Origin: Punica granatum
Lineage: Eukaryota > Streptophyta > Magnoliopsida > Myrtales > Lythraceae
Reading direction: 5' to 3'
Length of the DNA: 64,000 bases
NCBI RefSeq assembly: GCF_007655135.1
Contig: NC_045129.1
Location: forward strand, 1,612,001 to 1,676,000
This document shows, piece after piece, positions 25,001 to 36,892 of the stretch. Numbering within the stretch: position 1 is the first letter of the stretch; every line of letters begins with the position of its first letter. The position numbers and the translations under genes were made by a program. The notes beneath the pieces were generated by a model. That model worked only from the letters and a program-made list of their open reading frames with translations, was not told the DNA's origin and made no database searches.

Positions 25001-26600
25001 TTGGAAAAAATATATACAATTATACATGAAATCTATTTTGGTACTTATTTTTAATAATTATTAATAAACAAGTGATCGTATATTTGTTTAATATATAAAA
25101 TTCTATATCTGTTAGTTTATTTAATTTTTCAGATTACGGAAATGTAATGCAAATTTTTCACATATAATTCTACACATTTCTGTAATTATAAATTATAATT
25201 AGAAAATACATAAATTGGAAAAAAAGGTTCACTTTTAGAGTTAACAATATTTTCCTTTTATAAATTCTTTTAAATCCCATGATGTTTATGTTCATATAAC
25301 TATCATAAGATTTTAAAAAAATTCGTATGCTATATCTTTTAGAACAGAAATATCCTCACACACGTGTAAAGTAAATATAATTTATGAATGACGTGATAAA
25401 ATAAATAATGGAAGGTTTACCAATTTTTAAAAATATATTATTATAGTTATTATTTCTTTGCAAGTTCATTGCTCTTTGCTACATCCTACATTCTTTTCAT
25501 CTATATTGAAAATAATTGTTCTAAGATAGTAATATCTATTGTAATAACAGTGCAATGCATGGGAAATATAACTAGTATATAAAAGCGTCTGTTTGTGTGT
25601 GAGAAAAAAAAAAGAAGAGCAAATGAGTCAGAGAATTTGACAAATACATGGCGCATATGGGTCTTCACGAGAGTAGACTAATCTAACATATTCAAGGAAT
25701 TATATTAAATAACTTACGTATTTATAAACTCAAAAAAATAACAAAAGTAGAAAAATGAATAATGTCAAATATCAATATAATATTTAAATTAGATATTAAA
25801 AATCTTAATATACCAATTACCTAATTGATCGATACGATCTTATTTTTAAATATTTTATTATCTAAAATAAAATTATCTCCATTAATATATATGTGTGTAT
25901 ATATATATATATGTATTATGTATTTTAACTACCTACTAAAAGGATTTTCTTCATCATCTAGAAAGGTATATGATCATACAAGTACCCAACCAAAATTACA
26001 AGATTGGAAAACACTAAAAGGATCATCAAAGGTAAACTATATAAGAAATAAACATACAACGAATACCTAAAATAAAATGGACAGAGCATTGAGCTATAAT
26101 ACCCGAATCTCATATTCTCAGTTTTCTATATGCTACAATTATGGACGTGAAAAGTAAGGATGATCGATCTATAAAATTTTTATTATTAAGAACTGGCATA
26201 TGCACATTAATCCAAGTGCAACTTTAGAGACTACTGTAGAATATTTCGAAGGTCGGAGTACAATAATTCACTAACTTGTCGTTTGAAAATTAGAGAAGAG
26301 GCTCTGTCTTCTGGATCTGGTTTATGCGAGTAAAAAACTTCCGCTACTCGTCAAACCTGATCGAGGGACCTTATAGAAAGACGGTAGAGTTTAAGGATCG
26401 GACATGCAAATATGCATTTTCTTCTTGAATCATATGAAATAATCCATCAAAAGGACGCCCAGTGAGAAAACGACCGCCATTGATTGAGCAGCCCCCTGTC
26501 CCCACTGTGTTCCTTTTCCTTCGCTGACGTCTAAACTCGTTTGCATCACAGAGACCCATAAATTCATTTATGTACAAACCCACGAACGGAGAAGGAAAGA
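22019..26600. other. Intergenic DNA, mostly AT-rich, no gene seen
   Basis: The first few hundred bp should be the promoter and leader of the lumen-protein gene. A perfect hairpin lies at 22750-22776. From about 23.8 to 26.2 kb the DNA is very AT-rich with TA microsatellites, plus a degenerate 80-bp tandem pair near 24415-24560. No frame above about 80 codons shows a recognisable product. Confidence 0.6.
22750..22776. repeat. Perfect hairpin, 11-bp stem with 5-base loop
   Basis: GCCCTCTGGAA (22750-22760), loop AGAGC, then TTCCAGAGGGC (22766-22776). It lies about 730 bp upstream of the divergently read lumen-protein gene. The stem is perfect and moderately GC-rich. Role unknown. Confidence 0.6.
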
Positions 26601-26733
26601 GAGGGAATCAGGGGATCATAAAATAGAAGAAAAGTGAAGCTGGGTGCTGTCAAAAGATGGTGGAAAGCGCAAAAGTTGTCACTTGATAGGGGGAGAGAGA
26701 GAGAGAGAGAGAGAGGGAGAATCTCTTTGTCTT

Positions 26734-26904
26734 ATGGACTGCCCGAGGAGGAAGACGAAGAAGCTTTGCGTTGAAGGAGGAGGAGACGCCTCAATTCCCC
26801 ATTCTGCCCCTGTATTGTTGCGCCCCACCAAACCGTGCCTGCTCCTCTGTCGCAACCGCTGCCGCCATCATCTTCGGGGGCTGAGGAAGTTTCAAACCCA
26901 ATGA
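26734..26904 (+). promoter_or_regulatory. Upstream ORF overlapping the glucanase start
   Basis: A 56-codon frame starts at an ATG in the presumed leader (MDCPRRKTKKLCVEGGG) and stops with TGA at 26902-26904. The stop overlaps the glucanase ATG as ATGA. A GA microsatellite (about 26694-26716) precedes it. Such an arrangement can reduce main-frame translation or permit reinitiation (general knowledge). Whether the transcript includes this region is not known. Confidence 0.45.
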
Positions 26905-29795
26905 AACGATCCGGGTTCTCCGTACAGTCTCTGTGCCTGCTGCTCTTGCTCTGCTTCAACTACCCGATTGGTGGGTTCTTGTTCTTGGCATGTTTCTGGT
27001 TGATTTCAGTGATCGGATTGGTCGATTCCTACCTGGGTCGAATTGGGTGCTTGAAGTTCTCCAATTGAGCTTCTTTGTAGCCTTCCCAGTCGAATTCGTG
27101 AATGGGGTTATCCCAGCAATCTGAGTTTGTAGTCAAAGAACGGTCTTTTTAGATATTCGTGTTCTTATCCAGTTGCTTAGCTGGTAGATTCTTGGTCTTG
27201 CTTTGTTGCTGATGGTGTTCTTATTGTTCTTGGTTTGCTTTTATTATTTATTCGTTTATTAGTTTTTCTTGATTTAAATGATCTGATGGGATGTTGTATC
27301 AATCTGTGGAGTTCGTATTAGACTTGGAATGTTCGATTCGGACTTTCTTGATCTGTATCATCTAGCGATTCTGGTAAAATTAGTAACTGGGGAAGTCTAG
27401 GGTATTGAACTTGCTGGTTCAATTGGGACCGTCTTGTTCTGATGGGATGTTTTCTTTACTTTGAACTGATACTGAGTTAGGTTGATATTATTCCTTTAAA
27501 TTTGCTCTTGGGGGAATTCTTGATCTGTGTCCGTGCAAATTTGCTAGACCATCGTGTAAGTTGATGATTTTGAAGCTGAATTCTTGAAATTCCGCAGTGA
27601 TTTGAAGAGTAATGGTTCAATTGGGAAGGAGATGATCAAAATTGCTTATGTTGTTAATTCCTAATTGGGAGTATTTTGGACCTTAATTGGGAGTATTTTG
27701 GACCTTTTGCCTGTGTATATTGGTGGAAACTTTGAATTATTGGTCATCTCAATATGGATTTTATGTCCCAATAGTTCGTAAGTGATCCAATGTTATTAGT
27801 TCCTTTTCCCTTGATTCTCTCTTTTTCTGACTTACACATTAGGTTGATTGCAATTAAGTGCCTGTGATTGTTTTGGCCAATTCAGGCATGTTGATTACTA
27901 AATGAGTCGGTATCGTTATAATAATTTTTTAGATGACTCGTTTCAGTCTGCCAAAATTGGAAGTAAGATACGCTTTTTTCATAAAGGAGATAATCACTAG
28001 GTCTTAATTTTGAATTCCCGTTCTGAAAACTTACCTTGATTTACAGTGTCAACATGATCCTTCCTTTTCTTTCCTTCTTTCTTTCTTTCTTTTCCTTTTT
28101 CTTTTTTTTTTGGCCCAATCAATATGCTTGAATTCAATATCCCCATCTAACAGAGATTGCTGAAGTGGTAGATTTGCTGCATTGGAAACAATTTTGCATA
28201 AAACTATTAACAACTTAGCTTGGTCTGTCGTTTTGAAAGATTTATACATAATTTATATCTGGTACCAATGTTTCAATGATATAATCCTGTGATGGTAAGT
28301 TTCAGATATTTCTTATTCTATTGTGCATCAACTTGACTGAAACTGGACCATTTTCTTTTCTTTAGGAATATTATCACTAAAAGGATTCGCTGGCACATAT
28401 GGGATAAATTACGGGAGAATCGCTGATAACATTCCCTCCCCTGATGAGGTCGTGAGGCTTTTGAAAGAGTCGAAGATCAGAAATGTCCGTATTTATGATT
28501 CAGATCACACAGTCCTCGAGGCATTCAGTGGGACTGGGCTCAATCTAGTTGTTGGGCTCAACAACGGCCTTTTGAAGGACATCAACTCGAGCACGGACCG
28601 TGCAATGAGTTGGGTTCAGGACAATGTCCAAGCTTTCCTCCCCGAGACCCGCATACGTGGGATTGCTGTTGGGAACGAGGTTCTGGGTGGGAGCAATAAC
28701 GATCTCTATGGGGCCCTCCTTGGTGCAATGAAGAACGTGCATGGTGCCCTCAAGAAGCTCAAATTGGATGATCAGATCCAAATCACTACTGCCCATTCCC
28801 AAGCCGTTTTCTCCAACTCTTATCCTCCCTCTTCGTGCCGGTTCAAAGACGATATCAACGAGTTCTTGAAGCCCATGCTTGAGTTTTTCCAGGACATCGG
28901 GTCTCCTTTTTGCTTAAATGCTTACCCATTCCTCGCCTACATGGGTGATCCTGAGAATATTGATGTTAATTATGCATTATTCCAATCGACTGATGGGATC
29001 TATGATCCGGTAAAGGACTTGCACTATGACAATATGCTTGATGCTCAGATAGATGCAGCTTATGTTGCTTTAGAGTCTGCAGGCTACAAGAAGATGGAAG
29101 TTATAATCACGGAAACAGGCTGGGCCTCGAAAGGGGACAGCAATGAGGCTGCTGCTACAGTTAGTAATGCAAGGACGTATAATTATAACTTGCGGAAGAG
29201 GCTTGCTAAGAGGAAAGGGACTCCCATGCGGCCCAAGAGCATTTTGAAATGCTATGTATTTGCATTGTTTAATGAGAACCAGAAGACTGGTCCCACCTCT
29301 GAGAGGAACTTCGGCCTTTTCAAGCCCGACGGGAGCATTGCATATGATATAGGATATCGTGGGCTTAGTTCATCGGCTGCCTCTTTGAAGGTATGGAGTC
29401 TGTCACCGGATATTTTGTGTTTTCAAAGGTTGATGGAATAATTCAGAATTGGTCATCTGATGATCTGGCAGAACGTTTCAGTAAATGATCTTTCAAAACT
29501 GTAAATTATACCAATTCGTCTTACGAGTTTACAAGAAATTTTCTGATTTTACGCTATATAAGTTTTGTAGCAAGTGGATGATTCAGTAATTGGTGAAATA
29601 GTTATATTGAAGTTTACATAACAAGTGATCTCATTCATAAATGCAGATCACTCAATACCCAGATCCTCTAATATTTCCTTCTCTTTGGAACATAAAATTT
29701 TGCAGGATCTCCAGGCTCGATACTATCTCTGTTCGCATGCCATTACATTAGCAGCTTCTGTGACTGTGTTGCTTCTGCTCAGAAGATTGCTTTAA
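26901..29795 (+). CDS. GPI-anchored glucan endo-1,3-beta-glucosidase, GH17 (394 aa)
   Basis: Exons are 26901-26970, 28366-29390 and 29706-29795. The GT-AG junctions join in phases 1 and 0. Exon 1 encodes a signal peptide (MKRSGFSVQSLCLLLLLCFN). The GH17 barrel starts at GTYGINYGRIADN. The likely acid/base Glu is in GIAVGNEVLGG (about residue 128) and the nucleophile Glu in VIITETGWAS (about residue 273); NENQKTGPTSERNFGLF is the usual C-terminal barrel motif. There is no X8/CBM43 module. The last exon ends in a hydrophobic tail (AITLAASVTVLLLLRRLL) consistent with a GPI signal. It resembles Arabidopsis At2g27500 (glucan endo-1,3-beta-glucosidase 14 type), which acts on callose at the cell surface. 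An in-frame ATG at 26835 would bury the signal peptide and is less likely. Confidence 0.9.
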
Positions 29796-30631
29796 GATCA
29801 GGGTGGTTCTAGGTTGGTTGCTCTCGTTATTATTTGAGAGTACAGCAAATACGAAAGATATTGCTTATTCCTCATAGATGCTCCATAGAGAAACGCGGAG
29901 AATTTTGGTCTCAGCTGATGTAAATGTCATGATAGACAGATTCAAACCTTATCATCAATATGAAAGCATTGCAAGTATTTAATCAAAAATATGAAAGCAT
30001 CTCAAGTGGGTTTGGTCCTCCTTTATCGAGCCTTTCTTACATATGACCGCATATGGTTCACATCTGTCGTATGTTGATGATATTATTCAAGGAAGTTTGC
30101 AACTGTCCATGTTGCAGGTTCACATACGCTAAGAATTTTGGAGTTGCTCATGTCATATAAAACAGGGTCGTTGATGAATGAGTCAAGATTTCTAGAGAGT
30201 CATGGGTCATTTGGTAATTCTATTTTATGCTTTTCTTCCTCGTCAATGCTCTGTTTCTTTGTCTGAACGTCAGAATTCTTTGCTGGTCAGAGAAAGTCCG
30301 GGGCAGTTAGCTCCCCAAAACTAAATTAAAGAAAAATTTGAGCAGTAAGTCAAATCAGGTCTCCATACTTAGTCGGAATCCTAATTCGGTTGATGTGCTT
30401 GCTTTTCGGCGATGTGATCAATCGGTTTAGTTTCGGTAGTTCACTTGGCGTCCATGAGACTGGAGGATTGACATGCGCTACATTTGTCGGGTACTTTAGA
30501 AGGTTCGTGTCGCCGGAGTTGCTAAAAAATATGCAGGGGGATGACATATTAACCAGCGTTCAGCAGCTGCACAACCGACCACATCATATTTTAATGGACG
30601 ACCAAATTCCTCCGCCTATTTGAAAAACATG
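29796..30631. other. 3' region of the glucanase gene, no other gene seen
   Basis: Probable 3' UTR followed by non-coding DNA. Opposite-strand frames of 65-77 codons at 30350-30623 overlap each other and lack recognisable motifs. Confidence 0.5.
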
Positions 30632-31629
30632 GAGTAAATATGCAATTTGGTCGTGACTTTGGCGGGTTGCATCACTTGGGTCTTGATTAATTTTTTGTAT
30701 CAATGGAGTCCTTGATTTTTCCATTTTGCATCAATTTGGTCTTTGTTACATCACTTAGGTCCCTAAATTTGTAAAATTGCATCAATTTGGCCCTCTGATT
30801 ACATCAATTTGATCATTTGTTACATCATTTAGGTCCTCTACTGCATTCCAGTTAACTGTAGGTGTTCACACCGTTAAATGAGAGGTCATTGTTACATCAC
30901 TTTGTTCTAACGTTACATCAACTAGTTCTTTCTTCATTTTTCCTTTCCTTTTTCTCCTTCTTTTCCACTAAAAAAATCCTGGTTGGATGAGAATAAGGTT
31001 CGTGAGCCCCCTTCCTGGGTTCGTGACCTTAGCACGAACCCAAATCCGGTGGCACGACGGGTTCCTCTAGTCAGTTGGAGCTCCGACGAACCAGAGGAGG
31101 AAGACGAAGTCTTTTTTAAAAAAATATAGTTTTATATTTTTTAAAATTAATTTTTTTAAGAAACAAACTTATATAAATGTACCAAAATGATGTCGTTTTG
31201 ATATATGCTACCAAAACAACGTCGTTCTGGGTGGAAAAAAAGAAAAAAAAAAGAAAAAAGGATAATGAAAAGGAATACAGATACATATATCTATATATGA
31301 ACAAGGACTTATGTGATGTCAGTCTAAATACAATAATAAAAGGTTACATCATTTTGCTCAACAGTTAAATCAAGTAGGTCCCTAATGAACTTACGCACTG
31401 TCAAGCAAACCAACTATCAGGGACTAATATGATGTGACACCGGACCTAGATGATGGAGCCCATGCTTCTCGGAGACCAAAATGATGCAATTTTTCAAACT
31501 GAGGGGCGCAAATGATGTAATGAGGACTAAATTGATGCAAAATGAAATAGTTGAGAACTCAATTGATGCAAAAAATTAATCAGGGACTCAAGTGATGGGA
31601 AAGTCACGAACCGAATTGCATATTTACTC
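30632..31629. mobile_element. Foldback element, Mutator-like, 998 bp
   Basis: The left end GAGTAAATATGCAATTTGG and the reverse complement of the right end (GAGTAAATATGCAATTCGG) match, and the similarity continues for well over 80 bp as long terminal inverted repeats. Flanking 9-mers AAAAACATG (30623-30631) and AAAAATATA (31630-31638) match at 7 of 9 positions with only transitions, fitting a 9-bp Mutator-type target duplication. The interior has repeated CATCAATTTGG-like units and no transposase, so the element is non-autonomous. Confidence 0.7.
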
Positions 31630-32910
31630 AAAAATATATATAGCTATGCTATGAACCGATCCAAAGCTCCACATTACCAAAATATCAGATGAATTGAATA
31701 GTCAAATAGGGAGGCCTCATGAAAAAAAAATAATAAATATATATATATATATATATATATATTTGAAAGCAAAACGATGTGGTCTAGCCAAATAGGTTTA
31801 GAATGCTCTATTTTTGAATGAATTTTTCTCTATTTTTTGAGTTTTAAAAAATTTAAATTATCTTTTATTATGAAATTAGCAACAAAATCTTCCAAAATTA
31901 TTTTCGATTATAATATTTCATTTAAAAAAGATCAAAAATATCATAAAATCTTTTGGATACTAAAATGATCTCCAATTGAAGACAATATGAATTTTATGAA
32001 TGGAATTTTCTAGCTTTTTATTTTTTATTTTCAAATTATTTTAATAAAAAGTATTTTTTAAAGATATCTCATTATAAAATTCGATTTCTTGATTTCTTTA
32101 ATTTTTATAATTTATATACATAATGTATTTAAAATAAATGAGAAGATTTTTGTTATATGTGTAGATATTATTTAATAATCTTGATTTTTTTAAAATTAAA
32201 ATTAGTATATTTCATCACATCAATAATAACATGAAAATAAGTGTATATTAGCACATATTTTCTAAAAATAATTTTCTAGATTTTTATTTTTTATTTTCCA
32301 AATTATTTTTAACAAAAGTATTTTTAAAGATATCTCGTCATAAAATTCGATTTCTTGATTTCTTGAATTTTTATAATTTATATAACATAATATATTTGAA
32401 ATAAATAAGAATATTTTATTATATGTATAGATATTATTTAATAATCTCGAATTTTTAAAATAAAAATTAATATTTCATCACATCAATATTAACATGAAAA
32501 TAAGTATATATTAGTATATATATTTATACAAGAATAAATATACTTAATATATGGTTACGTAGACACCCTTCAATATATATTGGAAGAAAAAGTATATATA
32601 AGTTATATGTTTATATAGATATCTATTTTTAAAAAATAGATTAGATATTATTTTATAGTATAGCTATAAATGAATTGTAGTTTTTATTTTTCTTTAATTT
32701 TTGCTTTTTTTCCCCATATTCTTTCTTAAGATTGGTGATGTAACTTTCATCTCTCGAAAGGCTACTCCTATACGCAAACTCTCAGAAAGTAAGTTCGTCT
32801 AATACTAAAGGTTAATAAGATTGTTTGTTTATTTTATTATTTTTATTCCACTTTTGACTCTCAAAAGAATTTTTCTTTTTAATTCTTAATTATATATATA
32901 TATATATATA
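31630..32910. other. Very AT-rich intergenic DNA with a tandem repeat
   Basis: No gene. It contains a TA microsatellite (about 31738-31761) and the two-copy tandem repeat at 32007-32520. Confidence 0.6.
32007..32520 (+). repeat. Two-copy tandem repeat, about 260 bp each
   Basis: Copy 1 (about 32007-32262) and copy 2 (about 32275-32520) align along their length. Landmarks in both are TAAAATTCGATTTCTTGATT and a shared ATTTCATCACATCAATA segment. They differ by substitutions and small indels, so the duplication is moderately old. Non-coding. Confidence 0.8.
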
Positions 32911-33337
32911 GTAAATTGCAATTGTGGTTCAAAAAGTTTTACGAATATTTCAATATGATACAAAAAGTTTTTTTTTCTACTTGATGGTACAAAATGTTTT
33001 GAAGTTGTTTCAGTATAGTACAAACCGTCATCTCGCCATTGACGCCGTCAAGCCGTTCTTTACAAAATCTGTAAATTTTGCACCATCATGTAACTTACGT
33101 AAAATATTTTGTACTATTAAGTTACAATTTCAAAACATTTTGCACCATTATGTAATGTCCCACAAAAATTGATTTTGCACCATCAGCATCGGTTTTGACG
33201 GCGTCAATGACGAGATGACGGTTTGTACTATACTGAAATAACTTTAAAACATTTTATACCATCAAGTAGCAAAAAAAAAAACTTTTTGTATCATATTGAA
33301 ATATTTGTAAAATTTTTTGGACCACAAGTGCAATTTA

Positions 33338-33338
<1 letters not shown>
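32911..33338. mobile_element. Foldback element with about 150-bp inverted repeats
   Basis: The left arm starts GTAAATTGCAATTGTGG. The right arm, reverse complemented, starts GTAAATTGCACTTGTGG. Both continue through AATATTTCAATATGATACAA and AGTATAGTACAAACCGTCAT. The pair is nearly identical over about 150 bp and is separated by a short centre. It sits inside a TA microsatellite, so the target duplication cannot be read. Non-autonomous. Confidence 0.75.
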
Positions 33339-33373
<35 letters not shown>

Positions 33374-33673
33374 AATATGTCGGTTGCTTCGACTCCCTTC
33401 GTCCGATTATGTTCGACGACTAATCTGCTTGGACCGATTCCTCGTTGAATTTGAAAACGGGTCCCCATGGTATGATGAGAACAAACGCATTAATCAACTG
33501 GCATCTACGTCGAATGGTCAAAAAGAGACTACTCCCTCCACCTACTCCCAACTCCATCTCCTACATAAAGCCACTTGATCTCCTCAATCAAACCCTCGCA
33601 ACCCAAATCCTCAGAGAAATTCTACAGAATCGGAAGGGGCGACCTGAGGGTAGTCACAAGAACACATTCGAGT

Positions 33674-34412
33674 ATGGCAAAACTCTCTCTCGTAGTCGTC
33701 GCTGCAATAGCAGCGTTGTCGATAATCGCACTGCAGGGTGCCGAGGCAGCAACTTACTTTGTGGGAGACACCGTTGCGTGGAGGATCCCTCCTAACGGGG
33801 CAGCTGCATACACGAACTGGTCGAGCAGCTACACCTTCCAAGTCGAAGACGTACTAGGTAAGCAACACATAATTACAAGTAGTCTCGCAACTTTCTAGTA
33901 CGAGCTTGCAGCTGTTGATGGGACATATGATATGGGGGTCGATCGGCTTATGGAACTGTTTGTCCTGTATCTTCCATAGATTACTATAGCCTCGTGAATA
34001 AACTCACAGGAGCTGATCTTATAAGGTCTTGAATTATTTTGCAGTCTTCAACTTCGCAACGGGTCAGCACGACGTGGCTCACGTGACGCAGGCAAATTAC
34101 AACTCCTGCGAGGATGATTCTCCGATTCAGCTTCTGACCACCGGTCCTGCCAACTTCACCCTCAACGCGACAGGGACTTACTACTTCATCTGCACCATTG
34201 GCGATCATTGTGAATCGGGTCAGAAAGTAACTGTAACTGTCGGATCCTCTTCTGGTAGTCCCAGTCCCACTGCCAGCCCCCCACCCGGCAACTCGACCAC
34301 GACTCCCTCCCAGTCCCCACCTCCGGGCAGCTCCGGTGCCCCCTCTCTCGCAGCTGCATCAAAAGTCTTCCTTGCCCCTCTTGCCATAGTAATGGGTTTT
34401 ATGTGGATATAG
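33674..34412 (+). CDS. Phytocyanin (uclacyanin/stellacyanin-like blue copper protein), 183 aa
   Basis: Exons 33674-33857 and 34045-34412, GT-AG, phase 1. The signal peptide MAKLSLVVVAAIAALSIIAL ends near GAEA. One plastocyanin-like domain follows (ATYFVGDTVAWRIPPNG to VTVTVG). All four type-1 copper ligands of the family are present: His in GQHDV, Cys in YYFICTIG, His in GDHCES and an axial Gln in SGQKV, so it is stellacyanin-like rather than Met-type. Cys in NSCEDD and Cys in DHC are the expected disulfide. A Pro/Ser/Thr-rich arabinogalactan-like tail and a hydrophobic GPI-signal end (KVFLAPLAIVMGFMWI) complete it. It probably acts in electron transfer or cell-wall signalling at the plasma membrane (family knowledge). 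An AATAAATG polyadenylation-like signal follows near 34538. A truncated tandem copy lies at 41.6 kb. Confidence 0.92.
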
Positions 34413-34613
34413 GAAGCAGCTAATTAATTCATCTCTTATACATGGATTTATTTACACCTTTTTGTACTATACCTATACATACAGGATTTATGTGCGCGCT
34501 CTAGCACATAGTGATGTACTGTGTATTTGATCACAATAAATGAATTTTTTCCTGCAGTTTTAGTATCTCTGTTTGATTAATATCATATTATATTTTCGAT
34601 ATTGCATCATTGT

Positions 34614-34695
34614 ATCTGGAAACTTAATAGGTTTCAACCAATTTAGTCGAGCTAAATCGGCACATTAAGGGATAAAACTATCCCAACATAGATTT
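34614..34695 (-). mobile_element. SINE fragment
   Basis: TTTAGTCGAGCTAAATCGGC then CACATTAAGGGATAAAAC matches the minus-strand tail region of the SINE family seen at 47.7-48.3 kb. Only part of the element remains. The corresponding place in the duplicated block (about 42.92 kb) lacks it. Confidence 0.45.
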
Positions 34696-35188
34696 AATAT
34701 CATATTATTATTGATCCTTCCTTCCTCTTTATTATTTTCTTTTGAATCCCATTGTCGGATATTCAGAACCTTAATAAGTTAAAATACAAACTGCCACGAG
34801 AGGATTAATTAGTTGGTTAATAAGCTTAGGACAACATTTCGGTATCTAAAAAATAAAATAAAATAAAATAAGGTTATGCATAATATTCCACTTTGCATTC
34901 CACAGAAAGGGAGCTAATTTCATCATACTCCTTGAAGTTTACAACCTGCGGCAATATGATCCCATGTGTTCTCAGGTTGTCTCAGTTGCACCATGCAATC
35001 GGTACTCGGTCTCAAACATGTGCCAAACTCAAGTATTTTTATCAATTGCACTATGTTTTTTGTTCTTGTAATTTTCATTCAGTATAAATATCCTTTTTTA
35101 AATAATGATATAATACTCATTATTATCGGGAAAAAAAACCCATACTCATGTGAATTAAATTAATCATGAGATCATTTCACAAATAAAA
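34696..35188. other. Intergenic DNA, no gene seen
   Basis: The first part aligns with about 42925-43000 of the duplicated block (GATCCTTCCTT, TATTTTCTTTTGA). The rest is AT-rich. Frames of about 65 codons here have no recognisable product. Confidence 0.5.
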
Positions 35189-35717
35189 GGGTTAATAACT
35201 CAAAAAAGTATGAAGTTTAGTCTCTTTTTCAATTTTGACATAAATTTTATTTTTGGCAAAAAAATGTACGAACTTTGATTTTTTTTATCATGTTAGGCAT
35301 CTATGCAACTTTCCATACATTTTGCTGACGTGGAGAAAAATAATATCTATGTGGCAAACAGTGTCACGCTCCGTCAGTAAAAATAATAATAAAAATTTAA
35401 AAAAGGGAAAGGCGGGTCACTGGGTACCCGAATTGAGGGGGCAGTGGCTGGCTAGGACCCCCCACCCTTTCTCCGGTCAAAGCCTTTCTCTTTTTTCTTT
35501 TCTTAATTCTTTTAAAATTATATTTGCTCACGTGGCGTAACACCATTTGCCATATAGGCAACGTTTTTCGCCACGTCAACTAAATGAATGGAAACCGACA
35601 CATATGCCTTACGTGAGAAGAAAATCAAAATTAATATATTTTTTTACCAGAAAATAAAATTTGTGTCAAAATTTAAAAAAAGACCAAAGTTCATATTTTT
35701 TTTTGGTCATTAATCCA
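35189..35717. mobile_element. Foldback element, about 530 bp
   Basis: The left end GGTTAATAACTCAAAAAAGT pairs with the reverse complement of the right end (GGATTAATGACCAAAAAAA). Both continue through AGTTTNGTCTTTTTT and TTTTGACAnAAATTTTATTT. AAATAAAA flanks both sides, a possible target duplication. The GC-rich centre (35400-35480) carries no gene. Non-autonomous; absent from the matching position of the duplicated block. Confidence 0.65.
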
Positions 35718-36080
35718 AAATAAAATGATAGAAAATTTAGACCCTTTCGACATCGTGTTCCCATGACAATTATTGATGTCGTCCTTGTATCTCACAATAA
35801 CTCCAATAGATTTTATTTGTGGTCTGTATTTTTGGGACCAGTTTTAGGATAGGTTGATGGCTACTCCTAGTGGTCACATAATCCAACGCCGATGTTTCAT
35901 GCACATGGAGCTGTTCGAGATATTATTGGGACTAAACCGTTGGAAAATGAAATGTGAAATAATTGATTTTATTGGCAAAATGGGACCTAGAATCATATAT
36001 AGTAAAAGAGGAAGTTACTCGAATAATCTCATCCCGAGTGACAAGCTAAGTAGATGCTTCCTTAGCTTTACTATATTGTC

Positions 36081-36295
36081 AAAAATTATTATTTTGGACC
36101 AATATGGATTGGTTCAAGCGGTTCAACACTTGTTCCAATTAATGAAAGTCTCGAGTTCGAGTCCTTGTAAATGCATAAAATCCATAATGGAAGAGCATTA
36201 CTTTTTCGTGGACCGACCCGACTCGACTGGATTAATCTAGACTCAATTGAGCTTTCAAATATCAAGTTTCACATCTAAAAAAATTATTATTTTGG
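36081..36295 (+). mobile_element. SINE with 17-bp target duplication
   Basis: The element at about 36098-36278 contains GGTTCAAGCGGTTCAACACT, a B-box-like GAGTTCGAGTCC, the family core GACCGACCCGACTCGACTGG and a short A tail. AAAAATTATTATTTTGG occurs at 36081-36097 and again at 36279-36295, a perfect 17-bp target duplication. The duplicated block has an unfilled counterpart near 43627-43650. Confidence 0.8.
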
Positions 36296-36423
36296 GAATA
36301 TTGAGAAGGACAATTCATTTTTTTTTGAGTAAGGGAGAATGACAATTCATTTTTTTTGGTGTTAAAAGCAAGTTTTTATTCGTTTATCAAAATTCAAAAT
36401 CATTTCCAAAGTCAATACATAAT

Positions 36424-36860
36424 TTTTATTTTGGATAAATGGTAGAGACTTTCATTAATCAAAAGGGATTTACATCAAAGACCATTTACCCTAAAAATCA
36501 ACAAAACTAAGAAGACCCCTAATTACACCGTAGTATGTTAGCTAAGAGCAGAATGAGGGGGGTTAAACATATAATCAACTAGGACAGCATTTACAACTTT
36601 GTGAGAGAACCGGGAGAGTACAATTAACTTTGCTTTCATGTCTGCAAGTATCTTCCGAACCATAGCTGCTGTACATGAGATCTGACATTGATAGATTCTA
36701 GCATTTCTCTCTCGCCATATGCTATAAATATGATGCGTTTAGAGAAATTTCAGACAAATGACATCAAGTTTCTTGCCTCGAAGGGAACCTATCCAATACA
36801 GAAATTTAGCCATAATTTAATACTATTTTTTTCCACTACTAAAATTCGCTTGTTTTCTGA
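36424..36860 (-). mobile_element. LINE 3' remnant (zf-RVT region)
   Basis: Minus-strand translation gives HHIYSIWRERNARIYQ and MVRKILADMKAKLIVLS, the pattern at the C-terminal end of plant L1 reverse transcriptase proteins after the zf-RVT domain. Frames are broken and the 5' part is missing, as in most 5'-truncated LINE copies. Confidence 0.6.
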
Positions 36861-36892
36861 GGGAGCAATCCTCTCATAATGCTAGTACACGT

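Noticed and set aside
35854..36240. 128-codon + frame
   Set aside because: Crosses the left target duplication and body of a SINE, so it is a chimera of duplicated-block flank and transposon. No homologous frame in the partner block.
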